Positions 32,903 to 40,788 of a DNA stretch of 40,788 nt are shown one piece after another. Source of the stretch: Bacteroidales bacterium. GTDB taxonomy: Bacteria; Bacteroidota; Bacteroidia; Bacteroidales; F082. The stretch covers positions 1 through 40,788 of the forward strand of contig JAUYGX010000148.1 of the NCBI GenBank assembly GCA_030690365.1. Reading direction: 5' to 3'. Each line of letters starts with the position of its first letter. The stretch's first letter is position 1. Position numbers and translations under genes: made by a program. A model generated the notes under the pieces. The model searched no databases, had not been told where the DNA came from, and saw only the letters and a list, made by a program, of their open reading frames with translations.

Positions 32903-33566
32903 TTTTAATTCCCGAAACACCGGACAATTCCTGGGCACAGGCTTCCAGCGTGGCACCCGTGGTAAGCACATCATCCACCAGCAACACATGTTTGCCTTCC
33001 AGCGTATATGGATACAAAACCGTAAATTTACCGGATACATTTTGCCAGCGGCTGTATCGCGACTTTTTGGTTTGCGATTCGGTAAAGGTATTCCGGATGA
33101 GGTTGTGAATTGAAAAGGGAATGGCCATGGCCTCAGAAATACCCAGAGCAATCTGATCGCTTTGGTTATACCCTCGTTGGTGCTGCTTTTTGGGATGCAA
33201 CGGAACCGGAATAACCACTTCTATGTCTTTCATCAGACCATCCGATTTTAAATCCGCTCCCAACATCGCACCCAGATGTAAACCCACCTCTTTGTTTCCC
33301 TTGTATTTAAGCTGGTGAATTAAGTGCTGCACTTTACCCCCCTTGTTAAAATACAAAAAGGACGTGGCAGCATGGAGGTTGACCCGTCCCCAAAAAATGC
33401 GCGACACCGGATTGTCGTCAAAACGATGAAAATCGGTGCGTGGAAGATTGTAGCTACAGGCGATGCAAATTACTTTTTCGTTGCGCACGAGGGGTTGTCC
33501 GCAGGCAGCACACAAATTGGGAAAAACCAATCCCAACAAATCCGACAGCCAGGTCATTGGGTTCAT
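32868..33566 (-). CDS. comF: ComF-family phosphoribosyltransferase-like protein
   Basis: This 232-residue protein has an N-terminal zinc-finger pair (CAAC at about 18-21 and CIAC further on). A type I PRTase fold follows, with HQLKYKGN, VIPVPLHPKKQHQRGYNQ and the PRPP-binding loop VLLVDDVLTTGAT (194-206). ComF/GntX proteins take part in DNA uptake and transformation in some bacteria; in Bacteroidota the role is less clear. It is monocistronic between the atpC terminator and a convergent gene. Confidence 0.92.
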   Translation of the reverse strand: MNPMTWLSDLLGLVFPNLCAACGQPLVRNEKVICIACSYNLPRTDFHRFDDNPVSRIFWGRVNLHAATSFLYFNKGGKVQHLIHQLKYKGNKEVGLHLGAMLGADLKSDGLMKDIEVVIPVPLHPKKQHQRGYNQSDQIALGISEAMAIPFSIHNLIRNTFTESQTKKSRYSRWQNVSGKFTVLYPYTLEGKHVLLVDDVLTTGATLEACAQELSGVSGIKISVATLAYAQG

Positions 33567-33595
33567 AATCAGGGTAATTTCGGGCTACAAGGTAC

Positions 33596-33628
33596 AAAAA
33601 AACCCGGGTGTGAAAACATCCCGGGTTT
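33596..33628 (-). terminator. Rho-independent terminator of atpD-atpC
   Basis: On the minus strand AAACCCGGG (33628-33620) pairs with CCCGGGTTT (33608-33600), extended by ACA/TGT around a short loop, and is followed by a run of seven Ts. It lies 24 bp after the atpC stop. Confidence 0.88.
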
Positions 33629-33651
33629 AACATCTTATATGAATGAAGATT

Positions 33652-33885
33652 CTATTCGGCTAAAATCAGCACTTTGTTGTCGTGAACTTCAATAACACCA
33701 CCTGCGATGTCGAAGAATTGTTCTTTTCCACCGGTCCTGATTTTGATTTTCCCTTTGGCAAGGGCCGAAATCAAGGGTGCATGGTTGTTCAACAACTCGA
33801 ACGAACCATCGATGCCCGGCAACTGAACCAATTCGGCTTCGCCTTTAAAAATCTCCACATCCGGAGTCATAATTTCAACATACAT
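33652..33885 (-). CDS. atpC: ATP synthase F1 epsilon subunit (short form)
   Basis: These 77 residues contain only the N-terminal beta-sandwich of the epsilon subunit (MTPDVEIFKGEAELVQLPGIDGSFELLNNHAPLISAL). The C-terminal inhibitory helical hairpin of E. coli-type epsilon is missing. This short form is usual in Bacteroidota, so it is not a truncation. It starts 4 bp after the atpD stop. Confidence 0.94.
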   Translation of the reverse strand: MYVEIMTPDVEIFKGEAELVQLPGIDGSFELLNNHAPLISALAKGKIKIRTGGKEQFFDIAGGVIEVHDNKVLILAE

Positions 33886-33889
33886 AGTG

Positions 33890-35422
<1,533 letters not shown>

Positions 35423-35434
35423 TTAATGTGGGCG

Positions 35435-35442
35435 CAAATATA
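35435..35442 (-). promoter_or_regulatory. Candidate -7 element for atpD-atpC
   Basis: TATATTTG on the minus strand, 33 bp upstream of the atpD ATG at 35401. It matches TAnnTTTG. Confidence 0.45.
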
Positions 35443-35490
35443 GCAATTTCTTAAATAAATGATGTATTTTTACACTAAACCTTGTTCATT

Positions 35491-36003
35491 ATGGCACTAA
35501 AAGAAATAAAATGGATTGAGAACCAGTTGAATAAACTGCAATCGCCCGACTTTGATTTAAATGTTTGGAAAACTTCGGCCTGTTTGATGCTGGATAGCAT
35601 TTTCGGGACTGACAACCTTCGTTCAAAACAAATCGAATCGCTAAGTAACAAGTTCAATTCGTGGTCGTTGCGCGATGCTACGGGCAACGAATCCTATGAA
35701 GAACGCAACCAGCGCATGGCCGCTGAAATCCTGCAATCGGCTATTGATGAGTTGGAAATGAGGGGAGTTCCAAAGAAAGACGACCAGGTGGAAAAATTGC
35801 TAAAAGAGTTACTTGCCATTATTTTTGATGAGCTGAAAGGCAATCAGGTAAAAAAACTCAGACAAATAATAACTGCTGATTTACCAACCGATGACAAAAA
35901 ACGTCAGCTATCCTACATCCTGCGCGAAGCAGGCGGTGGCGATTCCATCCTCATCAATTTATTGTTGCACCCGGCCATTGGGGAAATGTTGAAGGAGCAG
36001 TGA
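35491..36003 (+). CDS. Conserved-looking helical cytosolic protein, unknown function
   Basis: The protein has 170 residues (ATG at 35491, MALKEIKWIENQLNKL). It has no signal peptide or membrane helix and is predicted almost entirely alpha-helical, with a charged middle (DDQVEKLLKELLAIIFDELKGNQVKKLRQ). I do not recognise the family. It is divergent from atpD (89 bp apart) and upstream of PBP1A by 234 bp. Confidence 0.72.
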   Translation: MALKEIKWIENQLNKLQSPDFDLNVWKTSACLMLDSIFGTDNLRSKQIESLSNKFNSWSLRDATGNESYEERNQRMAAEILQSAIDELEMRGVPKKDDQVEKLLKELLAIIFDELKGNQVKKLRQIITADLPTDDKKRQLSYILREAGGGDSILINLLLHPAIGEMLKEQ

Positions 36004-36237
36004 GAGATTTCATCATGGTCATCATGAAGTTATGAAATTTTGGCCGCTTCAACAACAACCCGTTTATACTTGTAAATAACCTGCAAAACATGGTTGATGA
36101 ATTGCTAAAAGAAGATTAATCCCGAAAACCGGGCAACATTTGTCTCGTCCTTTTCGCAAATCTTTAAAGAAGTTCAGAGTGTATACAATTTCCGATCCCC
36201 TTGCGTTATACCTTTGCAAAATCATCTACACCTAACT
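36004..36237. other. 234-bp gap between the helical protein and PBP1A
   Basis: Contains TTCATCATGG/TCATCATGAA-type near-repeats just after the upstream stop. It also has a short plus-strand open stretch (about 36036-36119) ending NNLQNMVDELLKED with no credible start. The promoter-like element near 36209 is listed separately. No RNA gene recognised. Confidence 0.4.
36209..36216 (+). promoter_or_regulatory. Candidate -7 element for PBP1A gene
   Basis: TACCTTTG matches TAnnTTTG, ending 21 bp before the ATG at 36238. No -33 match at 19 bp. Confidence 0.45.
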
Positions 36238-38544
36238 ATGGCGACCAAAAAAAAGACACCCGTAAAAAAAGGTAAAAAGAAAAACGCATCACGCATGTGG
36301 TTGGTTTTTAAGTATGTATCTTTTTTGTTCCTGCTGATTATTGTCCTGGTAGCTTTGCTTTTTGGAGCCGTTTATATCGGGATTTTTGGCCCGTTGCCCA
36401 CAAAAAGTGATTTGGAGGCGATCAAAAATGAAGAATCATCACTGATACTGGCTTCCGATGGCACGCTGATTGGCAAAGTGTTTGCCCAAAACCGAACCAA
36501 TATCAGTTGGGAAGAGGTTCCTAATCACCTGGTAAATGCGTTGGTCTCAACCGAAGACAAGCGGTATTTCACTCATCAGGGAGTGGATGGGCGAAGTTAT
36601 GTAAGGGTCTTCGTTAAATCGATTCTTCTGGGCGATCGCAGCGCAGGCGGCGGCAGCACCTTGTCGCAACAGCTCATTAAAAATCTTTATGGCCGCGATC
36701 ACCACAGCTTTTTATCGATGCCGGTGAACAAAATCAGGGAGTCGATTATTGCTACCCGGCTCGAAGAAGTGTATTCAAAAGAAGACATTCTCCTGTTGTA
36801 TTTTAATTCGGTGCCATTCGGCGAAGATGTATATGGCATCGAAGTAGCGGCCAACCGCTATTTCGGCAAACATGCCAGCCAACTGAATATTCAGGAATCG
36901 GCTGTCCTGGTTGGGTTGCTGAAAGCCAACACCTATTATAGTCCCAGGTTGCACCCCGAAAATGCACTCAACCGCAGGAACCAAATCCTGGCCCTGATGG
37001 AGGGAGAAGGTTATTTAACACAGAATCAAACAGACAGCCTCAGGGAAATACCCCTTGGTTTAAAATATTCAAACCTGCAGATTGATGCACCGGCGGGCTA
37101 TTTTGTTCATCAGGTAAAAAAACAAGCACAGGAAATTTTAAGTACCCTGAAAGATCAAAACCAGGAATTCGATCTGGAGAAGGATGGTTTACGTGTGTAT
37201 ACTACCCTGAACTTCGACCTTCAGAAAATGGCCGAAGCCGCAGTTAAAAAGCAACTCACCGCCATGCAACCACTGCTCGATAAGCAACTTAAACTGAGCA
37301 AGGCACGTGAAATCTGGTTAAAAACCCAACCCGACTCCATAAAAAAACCAGCCGCCAACAGCAAACCCCATCCGATGGAAATTGTCACCAGCGATGGGAT
37401 TAAAACACAGGAAATGAGCCATGTGGATAGCCTCTGGTATTACACACGCCTGTTACAGGCAGCGGTTTTGATTACCGATCCCGTTTCAGGTGAAGTGCTT
37501 ACCTGGATTGGAGGAAATAATTTCCGCTTCCTTCCATACGATCAGGTGCTGGCCAAACGACAGGCGGCTTCCACCTTTAAACCCATTATGTACACGGCTG
37601 CCCTCGAGGAAGGTTACACTCCTTGTACCTATCTGGACAACGTCCAAAAAACCTACGAAGAATATGAGGGCTGGTCGCCTGAAAATTATGACCACACCAG
37701 CAGCGAAGATACACGGGTGGCCCTTTGGTATGCGCTCGCCAATTCGATGAACCTTCCCACAGTGGACCTGTATTTTAAGGTCGGGCACGAGGCTTTGCTA
37801 AACCTCTGCAACCGTCTTGATATTGATATTCCAAGCCGGGAAACACCTTCGTTGGCCCTCGGAACGGCCGGACTTTCGTTGCTCGACATGGTAAAAGTGT
37901 ACAGTACGTTTGCAAATAAGGGTAAGTATACGGAAGAATTCAACATCATCCAAAAAATTGAAGATGCCAACGGCCTGGTACTTTGGCAACAACCCGATGT
38001 TAAAACCCGGCAGGCCATCAACCCGGAAATAACAGATGAACTCACTGCCATGCTTCAAACAGCTGTCAACAGCGGCACAGGCACCCGACTGAGAACTACC
38101 TATGGATTACAATCGGATTTGGCTGGCAAAACCGGGACAGCCCAAAACTACACCGATGCCTGGTTTATGGCATTTACCCCAAATTTGGTGGTGGGCGTGC
38201 GCGTAGGTGCCAGCGACCCATCCATACATTTTGTAAACGGACTTGGCAGCGGTTCGTCCCTGGCATTGCCCATTGCAGGTGCTACCTTACAAGGGATTGA
38301 GAGAAACTCAAAACTAAGGGCTGAATATCTTGTTCCTTTTCGGATTTATACCGATAGCTCTTCGGTTTGCCCGGCTTTCAGGGAAGCAGGCGTGGAGGGC
38401 TTTTTCAACCGGCTTTTTGGAAAAGATGTCAGTGCTGACCAGGAAAAGGAACAAACTTTAAAGAAAAAGGAAGGCAAAGACGACAAACCACGTAGCAAAG
38501 TAGGTCGTTTTTTCGACCGTCTTTTTAAAGGTAAAAAGAAGTAA
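36238..38544 (+). CDS. mrcA: Bifunctional penicillin-binding protein 1A (glycosyltransferase/transpeptidase)
   Basis: This 768-residue class A PBP polymerises and crosslinks peptidoglycan on the periplasmic side. A Lys-rich cytosolic N-terminus and one membrane helix (about 22-47) are followed by the GT51 domain, with catalytic Glu106 in EDKRYFTHQG and GGSTLSQQLIKN. The transpeptidase domain carries S445-T-F-K448, S503-M-N505 and K631-T-G-T. The C-terminal tail (about 725-768) is very basic and low in complexity. The ATG at 36238 is chosen; an upstream TTG eight codons earlier overlaps the -7 element. A structured palindrome follows the stop directly. Confidence 0.95.
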   Translation: MATKKKTPVKKGKKKNASRMWLVFKYVSFLFLLIIVLVALLFGAVYIGIFGPLPTKSDLEAIKNEESSLILASDGTLIGKVFAQNRTNISWEEVPNHLVNALVSTEDKRYFTHQGVDGRSYVRVFVKSILLGDRSAGGGSTLSQQLIKNLYGRDHHSFLSMPVNKIRESIIATRLEEVYSKEDILLLYFNSVPFGEDVYGIEVAANRYFGKHASQLNIQESAVLVGLLKANTYYSPRLHPENALNRRNQILALMEGEGYLTQNQTDSLREIPLGLKYSNLQIDAPAGYFVHQVKKQAQEILSTLKDQNQEFDLEKDGLRVYTTLNFDLQKMAEAAVKKQLTAMQPLLDKQLKLSKAREIWLKTQPDSIKKPAANSKPHPMEIVTSDGIKTQEMSHVDSLWYYTRLLQAAVLITDPVSGEVLTWIGGNNFRFLPYDQVLAKRQAASTFKPIMYTAALEEGYTPCTYLDNVQKTYEEYEGWSPENYDHTSSEDTRVALWYALANSMNLPTVDLYFKVGHEALLNLCNRLDIDIPSRETPSLALGTAGLSLLDMVKVYSTFANKGKYTEEFNIIQKIEDANGLVLWQQPDVKTRQAINPEITDELTAMLQTAVNSGTGTRLRTTYGLQSDLAGKTGTAQNYTDAWFMAFTPNLVVGVRVGASDPSIHFVNGLGSGSSLALPIAGATLQGIERNSKLRAEYLVPFRIYTDSSSVCPAFREAGVEGFFNRLFGKDVSADQEKEQTLKKKEGKDDKPRSKVGRFFDRLFKGKKK

Positions 38545-38594
38545 GATGGTCATGGTAAGATGATTCATGAATCATCTTACATGAATCATCTTAT
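38541..38594. repeat. 54-bp composite palindrome with a perfect 26-bp core
   Basis: GTAAGATGATTCA (38555-38567) and TGAATCATCTTAC (38568-38580) form a perfect 26-bp palindrome with no spacer. The left flank (GTAAGATGGTCATG, from 38541) and right flank (ATGAATCATCTTAT, to 38594) repeat the arms imperfectly, so the whole block is symmetric. It begins at the PBP1A stop codon and lacks a T-tract. It may act as a transcript-end hairpin or be a REP-like element. Confidence 0.75.
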
Positions 38595-38596
38595 AC

Positions 38597-38604
38597 TATC
38601 TTTG
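38597..38604 (+). promoter_or_regulatory. Candidate -7 element for the small exported membrane protein
   Basis: TATCTTTG matches TAnnTTTG, 37 bp upstream of the ATG at 38642 and just after the composite palindrome, which occupies the -33 region. Confidence 0.48.
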
Positions 38605-38641
38605 TGTTGAAATCACTTATCCAAAACACAATCTTCGATTG

Positions 38642-39052
38642 ATGAAAAACCAGCTTTTTGCCCTTGTTTTAATCTTGATGACTTGTTCCCTCCAGGCGCA
38701 GACAACCACCACAACCTGCATAACTCCAAAGATACAAACTGCTGAAAACTACTACTCAGGAGTAAAAGCCCGGAAAATCGGGAGTACCATCACCATCGTT
38801 GGCGCGTTGACCGGAGGATTGGGATTACTTCTGCTGGAAAGAAATGATACCAGAGCAACGTCAATTCACAACAATCAGGATCAGGTGTACGGTGGTGCGG
38901 CCCTTTTTGTTATTGGCGGCATTATGACCAATATTGGCATCCCTATTTGGATTATGGGCAGTGTTAAAGCAGCCAGTAACAAGGATGCTGTGGCACGGGA
39001 AGTCAGGGTACGTTTAAATGAAAACGGGGTAGGATTGGTATATCATTTCTAA
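38642..39052 (+). CDS. Small exported protein with two hydrophobic helices
   Basis: The protein has 136 residues with a signal peptide (MKNQLFALVLILMTCSLQAQ). A Thr-rich linker and two glycine-rich hydrophobic segments follow (about 48-66 and 83-108), then a short C-terminal strand (VRVRLNENGVGLVYHF). This pattern is common in small Bacteroidota envelope proteins of unknown role. No motif recognised. Confidence 0.7.
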   Translation: MKNQLFALVLILMTCSLQAQTTTTTCITPKIQTAENYYSGVKARKIGSTITIVGALTGGLGLLLLERNDTRATSIHNNQDQVYGGAALFVIGGIMTNIGIPIWIMGSVKAASNKDAVAREVRVRLNENGVGLVYHF

Positions 39053-39323
39053 ATTTGAACGTGCCAACAAAAATGGTTATTCTACAACCAACAATGGGAT
39101 TCATCCAACCTTTATAGAATATCAGCTCTGTAAATTGTTGCTGGTTTTTTTTGATGAATAACCTCCTAACAAGAAAATCCAGGTCATTCTACTGAGAATC
39201 AAATTAATTTCACATTCATTCTGCTTTAAACTACGGTAATTTCACGTGCAAAATACGGTAAAACACGTAATAATGTTTAGCTTTTTACAGCAAATTTTGC
39301 AAACAACACTAAATCTTAAAGCT
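39053..39323. other. 271-bp gap upstream of the last plus-strand gene
   Basis: AT-rich with no RNA gene or terminator hairpin that I can support. Its only structure is a pair of imperfect direct repeats, TACGGTAATTTCACGTGC at 39232 and TACGGTAAAACACGTAAT at 39254. They are 22 bp apart (about two helical turns) and may be a regulator site. Confidence 0.4.
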
Positions 39324-40313
39324 ATGAAACCAATTCTTTACTTAACTTTCTTTGTTGTATTCTCGTCAACAATTTACGCACAACCCAATTTTACAAGTTC
39401 CGATATTCCTTACCTAGACGACAGGGATTCGTTGCAATATTTAAATTATCAGGTCATTGATAACGATTTGAGTAACGAAACCGGAAACAATTATCAATGG
39501 GATTTTAGCTGGCTCCCTTTTTCAACCTATCCCAATTTCATTGATACAGTCGCCTACAGGGAACCACAGGAACCAGTAAGTCTAACCATTCCCGGAGCTA
39601 CGATGGAATATGTTGCATATGGTGTATCTGGAGGTCGTCTGGATGTATATGCGCTTCGCAACGACAGCCTGATCCTTTACAGGCAGGGAACCTTTACTTC
39701 TGGAGCTACCTTCAATCCACCCGTAACCGATATGGTATTTCCGCTCGCTTTTGGGAATCAGTTTAACTCCTATACGGAATTTTTCCTCATCAATGGAGGA
39801 GGCCAAACTGTTTATACCGGCGACCGAAATATTTCAGCCAGTTATGATGGATATGGAAGTCTGACCCTTCCGTGGGGAACTTACCAGGAAGTATTCAGGA
39901 TGTATAAAGAAGTCACGGATTCATCTTATGTTCTTGGCAGCAAGATTATTTACAAGACTTACACCTGGTATAAAAAAGGAGGATTTGTTCCTTTGCTGTC
40001 GATACAATATTCAGGGGTTGATAACCTGTATTTTGTATATGCAAGCAAGGGAAGTGGCTTGTTACCGAGCAGCATTGCAGAGATTAATAAGAATCTTGTT
40101 GAGGTATTTCCTTTGCCCCTATTAAACTCGCTTCAAATAACCGGATGTAGAGCTACTTCCGCTAAAATTTATAACCTGTCAGGACGATTGATCAGGGAAT
40201 ACCCTCTGCTAAACAACAATAAGCTGGACGTAAGCAGTTTAAATCGCGGGTTTTATGTTCTTTTTGTCAAGGATGAGGATCAAAAAACATATACGATAAA
40301 AGTGGTTAAATGA
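39324..40313 (+). CDS. T9SS-exported protein with type A-like sorting domain
   Basis: The protein has 329 residues with a signal peptide (MKPILYLTFFVVFSSTIYAQ) that fixes the start at 39324, although the frame is open 26 codons further upstream. Residues 20-250 are a beta-rich domain with WDFSWLPF and several YxxY strands and no known catalytic motif. The C-terminal about 80 residues are a T9SS sorting domain (VEVFPLPLLNSLQITG, IYNLSGRLIREYPLL, LNRGFYVLFVKDE) in which the usual PNP is replaced by PLP. The stop overlaps the convergent cargo gene by 8 bp. Confidence 0.82.
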   Translation: MKPILYLTFFVVFSSTIYAQPNFTSSDIPYLDDRDSLQYLNYQVIDNDLSNETGNNYQWDFSWLPFSTYPNFIDTVAYREPQEPVSLTIPGATMEYVAYGVSGGRLDVYALRNDSLILYRQGTFTSGATFNPPVTDMVFPLAFGNQFNSYTEFFLINGGGQTVYTGDRNISASYDGYGSLTLPWGTYQEVFRMYKEVTDSSYVLGSKIIYKTYTWYKKGGFVPLLSIQYSGVDNLYFVYASKGSGLLPSSIAEINKNLVEVFPLPLLNSLQITGCRATSAKIYNLSGRLIREYPLLNNNKLDVSSLNRGFYVLFVKDEDQKTYTIKVVK

Positions 40314-40788
40314 CGCTAAACCTAATAACTTCTGTTTGGTTGTTACCAGATATACGAAGCAGGTAATAACCCTTTTCATAACCACTGAGGTCCAGCTTAT
40401 AATTAGATGCCGGAGAGATGACTTTCCTTTCCATTACTTTCCCGGAAACGGAATATACCACCACTTGTAATACGCTGCTGGCTTCATTTTTAAGGTAAAA
40501 AACTCCAGTGGATGGGTTCGGATAAACGGTGATCATGCTTTTTGGGTTCACATCCTGAATGCCAACGCCCGTCGGAGTGTAGTCGAACACCATATTTATA
40601 AAATTGGCTTCATCAGCAGGAGTGAGGTGAACCGGTTCGGTACCTTTATTAAAAGCGACACTGGTAAGTGGTCCTTGTGCATGTTTTTCGGTAAACTCAA
40701 CCCAGAGGACATATTCGCCATCTGGCACCACATCGCCATTCAAATCGTGGCAATCCCAAACAATGTTCATGGTTTGATGAGAAGAAAG
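40306..40788 (-). CDS. T9SS-exported protein, C-terminal part (5' end outside window)
   Basis: The frame is open to the right edge without a stop (residues before the internal ATG at 40770 read LSSHQT), so the N-terminus is missing. The visible part begins with a FlgD/DUF2271-like Ig segment (WDCHDLNGDVVPDGEYVLWVEFTEKHAQGPLTS). A linker (MVFDYTPTGVGIQDVNP) and a T9SS type A sorting domain (ITVYPNPSTGVFYLKN to the end) follow. The sequence shows export through T9SS; the substrate or partner is unknown. Confidence 0.85.
   Translation of the reverse strand, partial: LSSHQTMNIVWDCHDLNGDVVPDGEYVLWVEFTEKHAQGPLTSVAFNKGTEPVHLTPADEANFINMVFDYTPTGVGIQDVNPKSMITVYPNPSTGVFYLKNEASSVLQVVVYSVSGKVMERKVISPASNYKLDLSGYEKGYYLLRISGNNQTEVIRFSVI

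Noticed and set aside
36036-36119. Short plus-strand frame ending NNLQNMVDELLKED before PBP1A
   Set aside because: The peptide looks protein-like at its end but has no start codon of useful length and follows a stop closely. A gene remnant cannot be supported.

Overview
This window looks like chromosome of an anaerobic or facultative Bacteroidota, most likely a Bacteroidales/Marinilabiliales relative. That placement is inferred from several things. Many secreted proteins end in a type IX secretion (T9SS) type A sorting domain. Promoter-like TAnnTTTG elements sit just upstream of many start codons, and Shine-Dalgarno sites are weak. A CzcA-TolC fusion is present, the ATP synthase epsilon subunit is short, and the atpD-atpC pair stands alone. 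No rRNA, tRNA, CRISPR array, prophage or intact insertion sequence was found.

Layout. Positions 1-3295 hold most of a giant secreted Asp-box/GEVED/Ig-like protein that runs off the left edge. 3434-5440 (minus) is a ptb-buk operon for butyryl-phosphate chemistry. 5687-11695 (plus) is a low-molecular-weight tyrosine phosphatase followed by a heavy-metal RND efflux system, with pump and outer-membrane channel in one chain and then the lipoprotein adaptor. 11698-13720 (minus) holds a flavin reductase-rubredoxin fusion, a small zinc-ribbon membrane protein and uridine kinase. 13813-18044 (minus) is a complete methylmalonyl-CoA epimerase / sodium-pumping methylmalonyl-CoA decarboxylase operon. 18206-24674 holds an FG-GAP secreted protein, an IspG with an unusually short insert domain and a PKD/BACON-repeat T9SS cargo.

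The accessory-looking middle (about 24.9-31.2 kb) has 3-methyladenine glycosylase I, a nested 118-bp palindrome and a small secreted repeat protein. It continues with a ferritin-VIT1 iron protein, a HepT-MntA toxin-antitoxin pair, a convergent ParE-type pair, a YhiN-family flavoprotein and a TM2-DUF2752 pair. The right part (31.2-40.8 kb) has T9SS cargo, a carboxypeptidase-regulatory-like protein, comF, atpD-atpC, a hypothetical cytosolic protein, PBP1A and three more exported proteins, the last one cut by the window edge.

How the genes fit together. The mce-mmd operon converts methylmalonyl-CoA to propionyl-CoA while exporting Na+. The ptb-buk pair makes ATP from an acyl-CoA. Together they suggest fermentation to propionate and butyrate or branched-chain acids. 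The efflux operon, the ferritin-VIT1 protein and the rubredoxin fusion suggest metal and oxygen stress handling. Most of the remaining large genes encode T9SS-exported surface proteins. I see no single clearly new multi-gene system. The best candidates for something undescribed are the small secreted repeat protein with its divergent iron-gene neighbour, the 118-bp nested palindrome, the 40-codon reading frame at 28803-28925 and the short-insert IspG.
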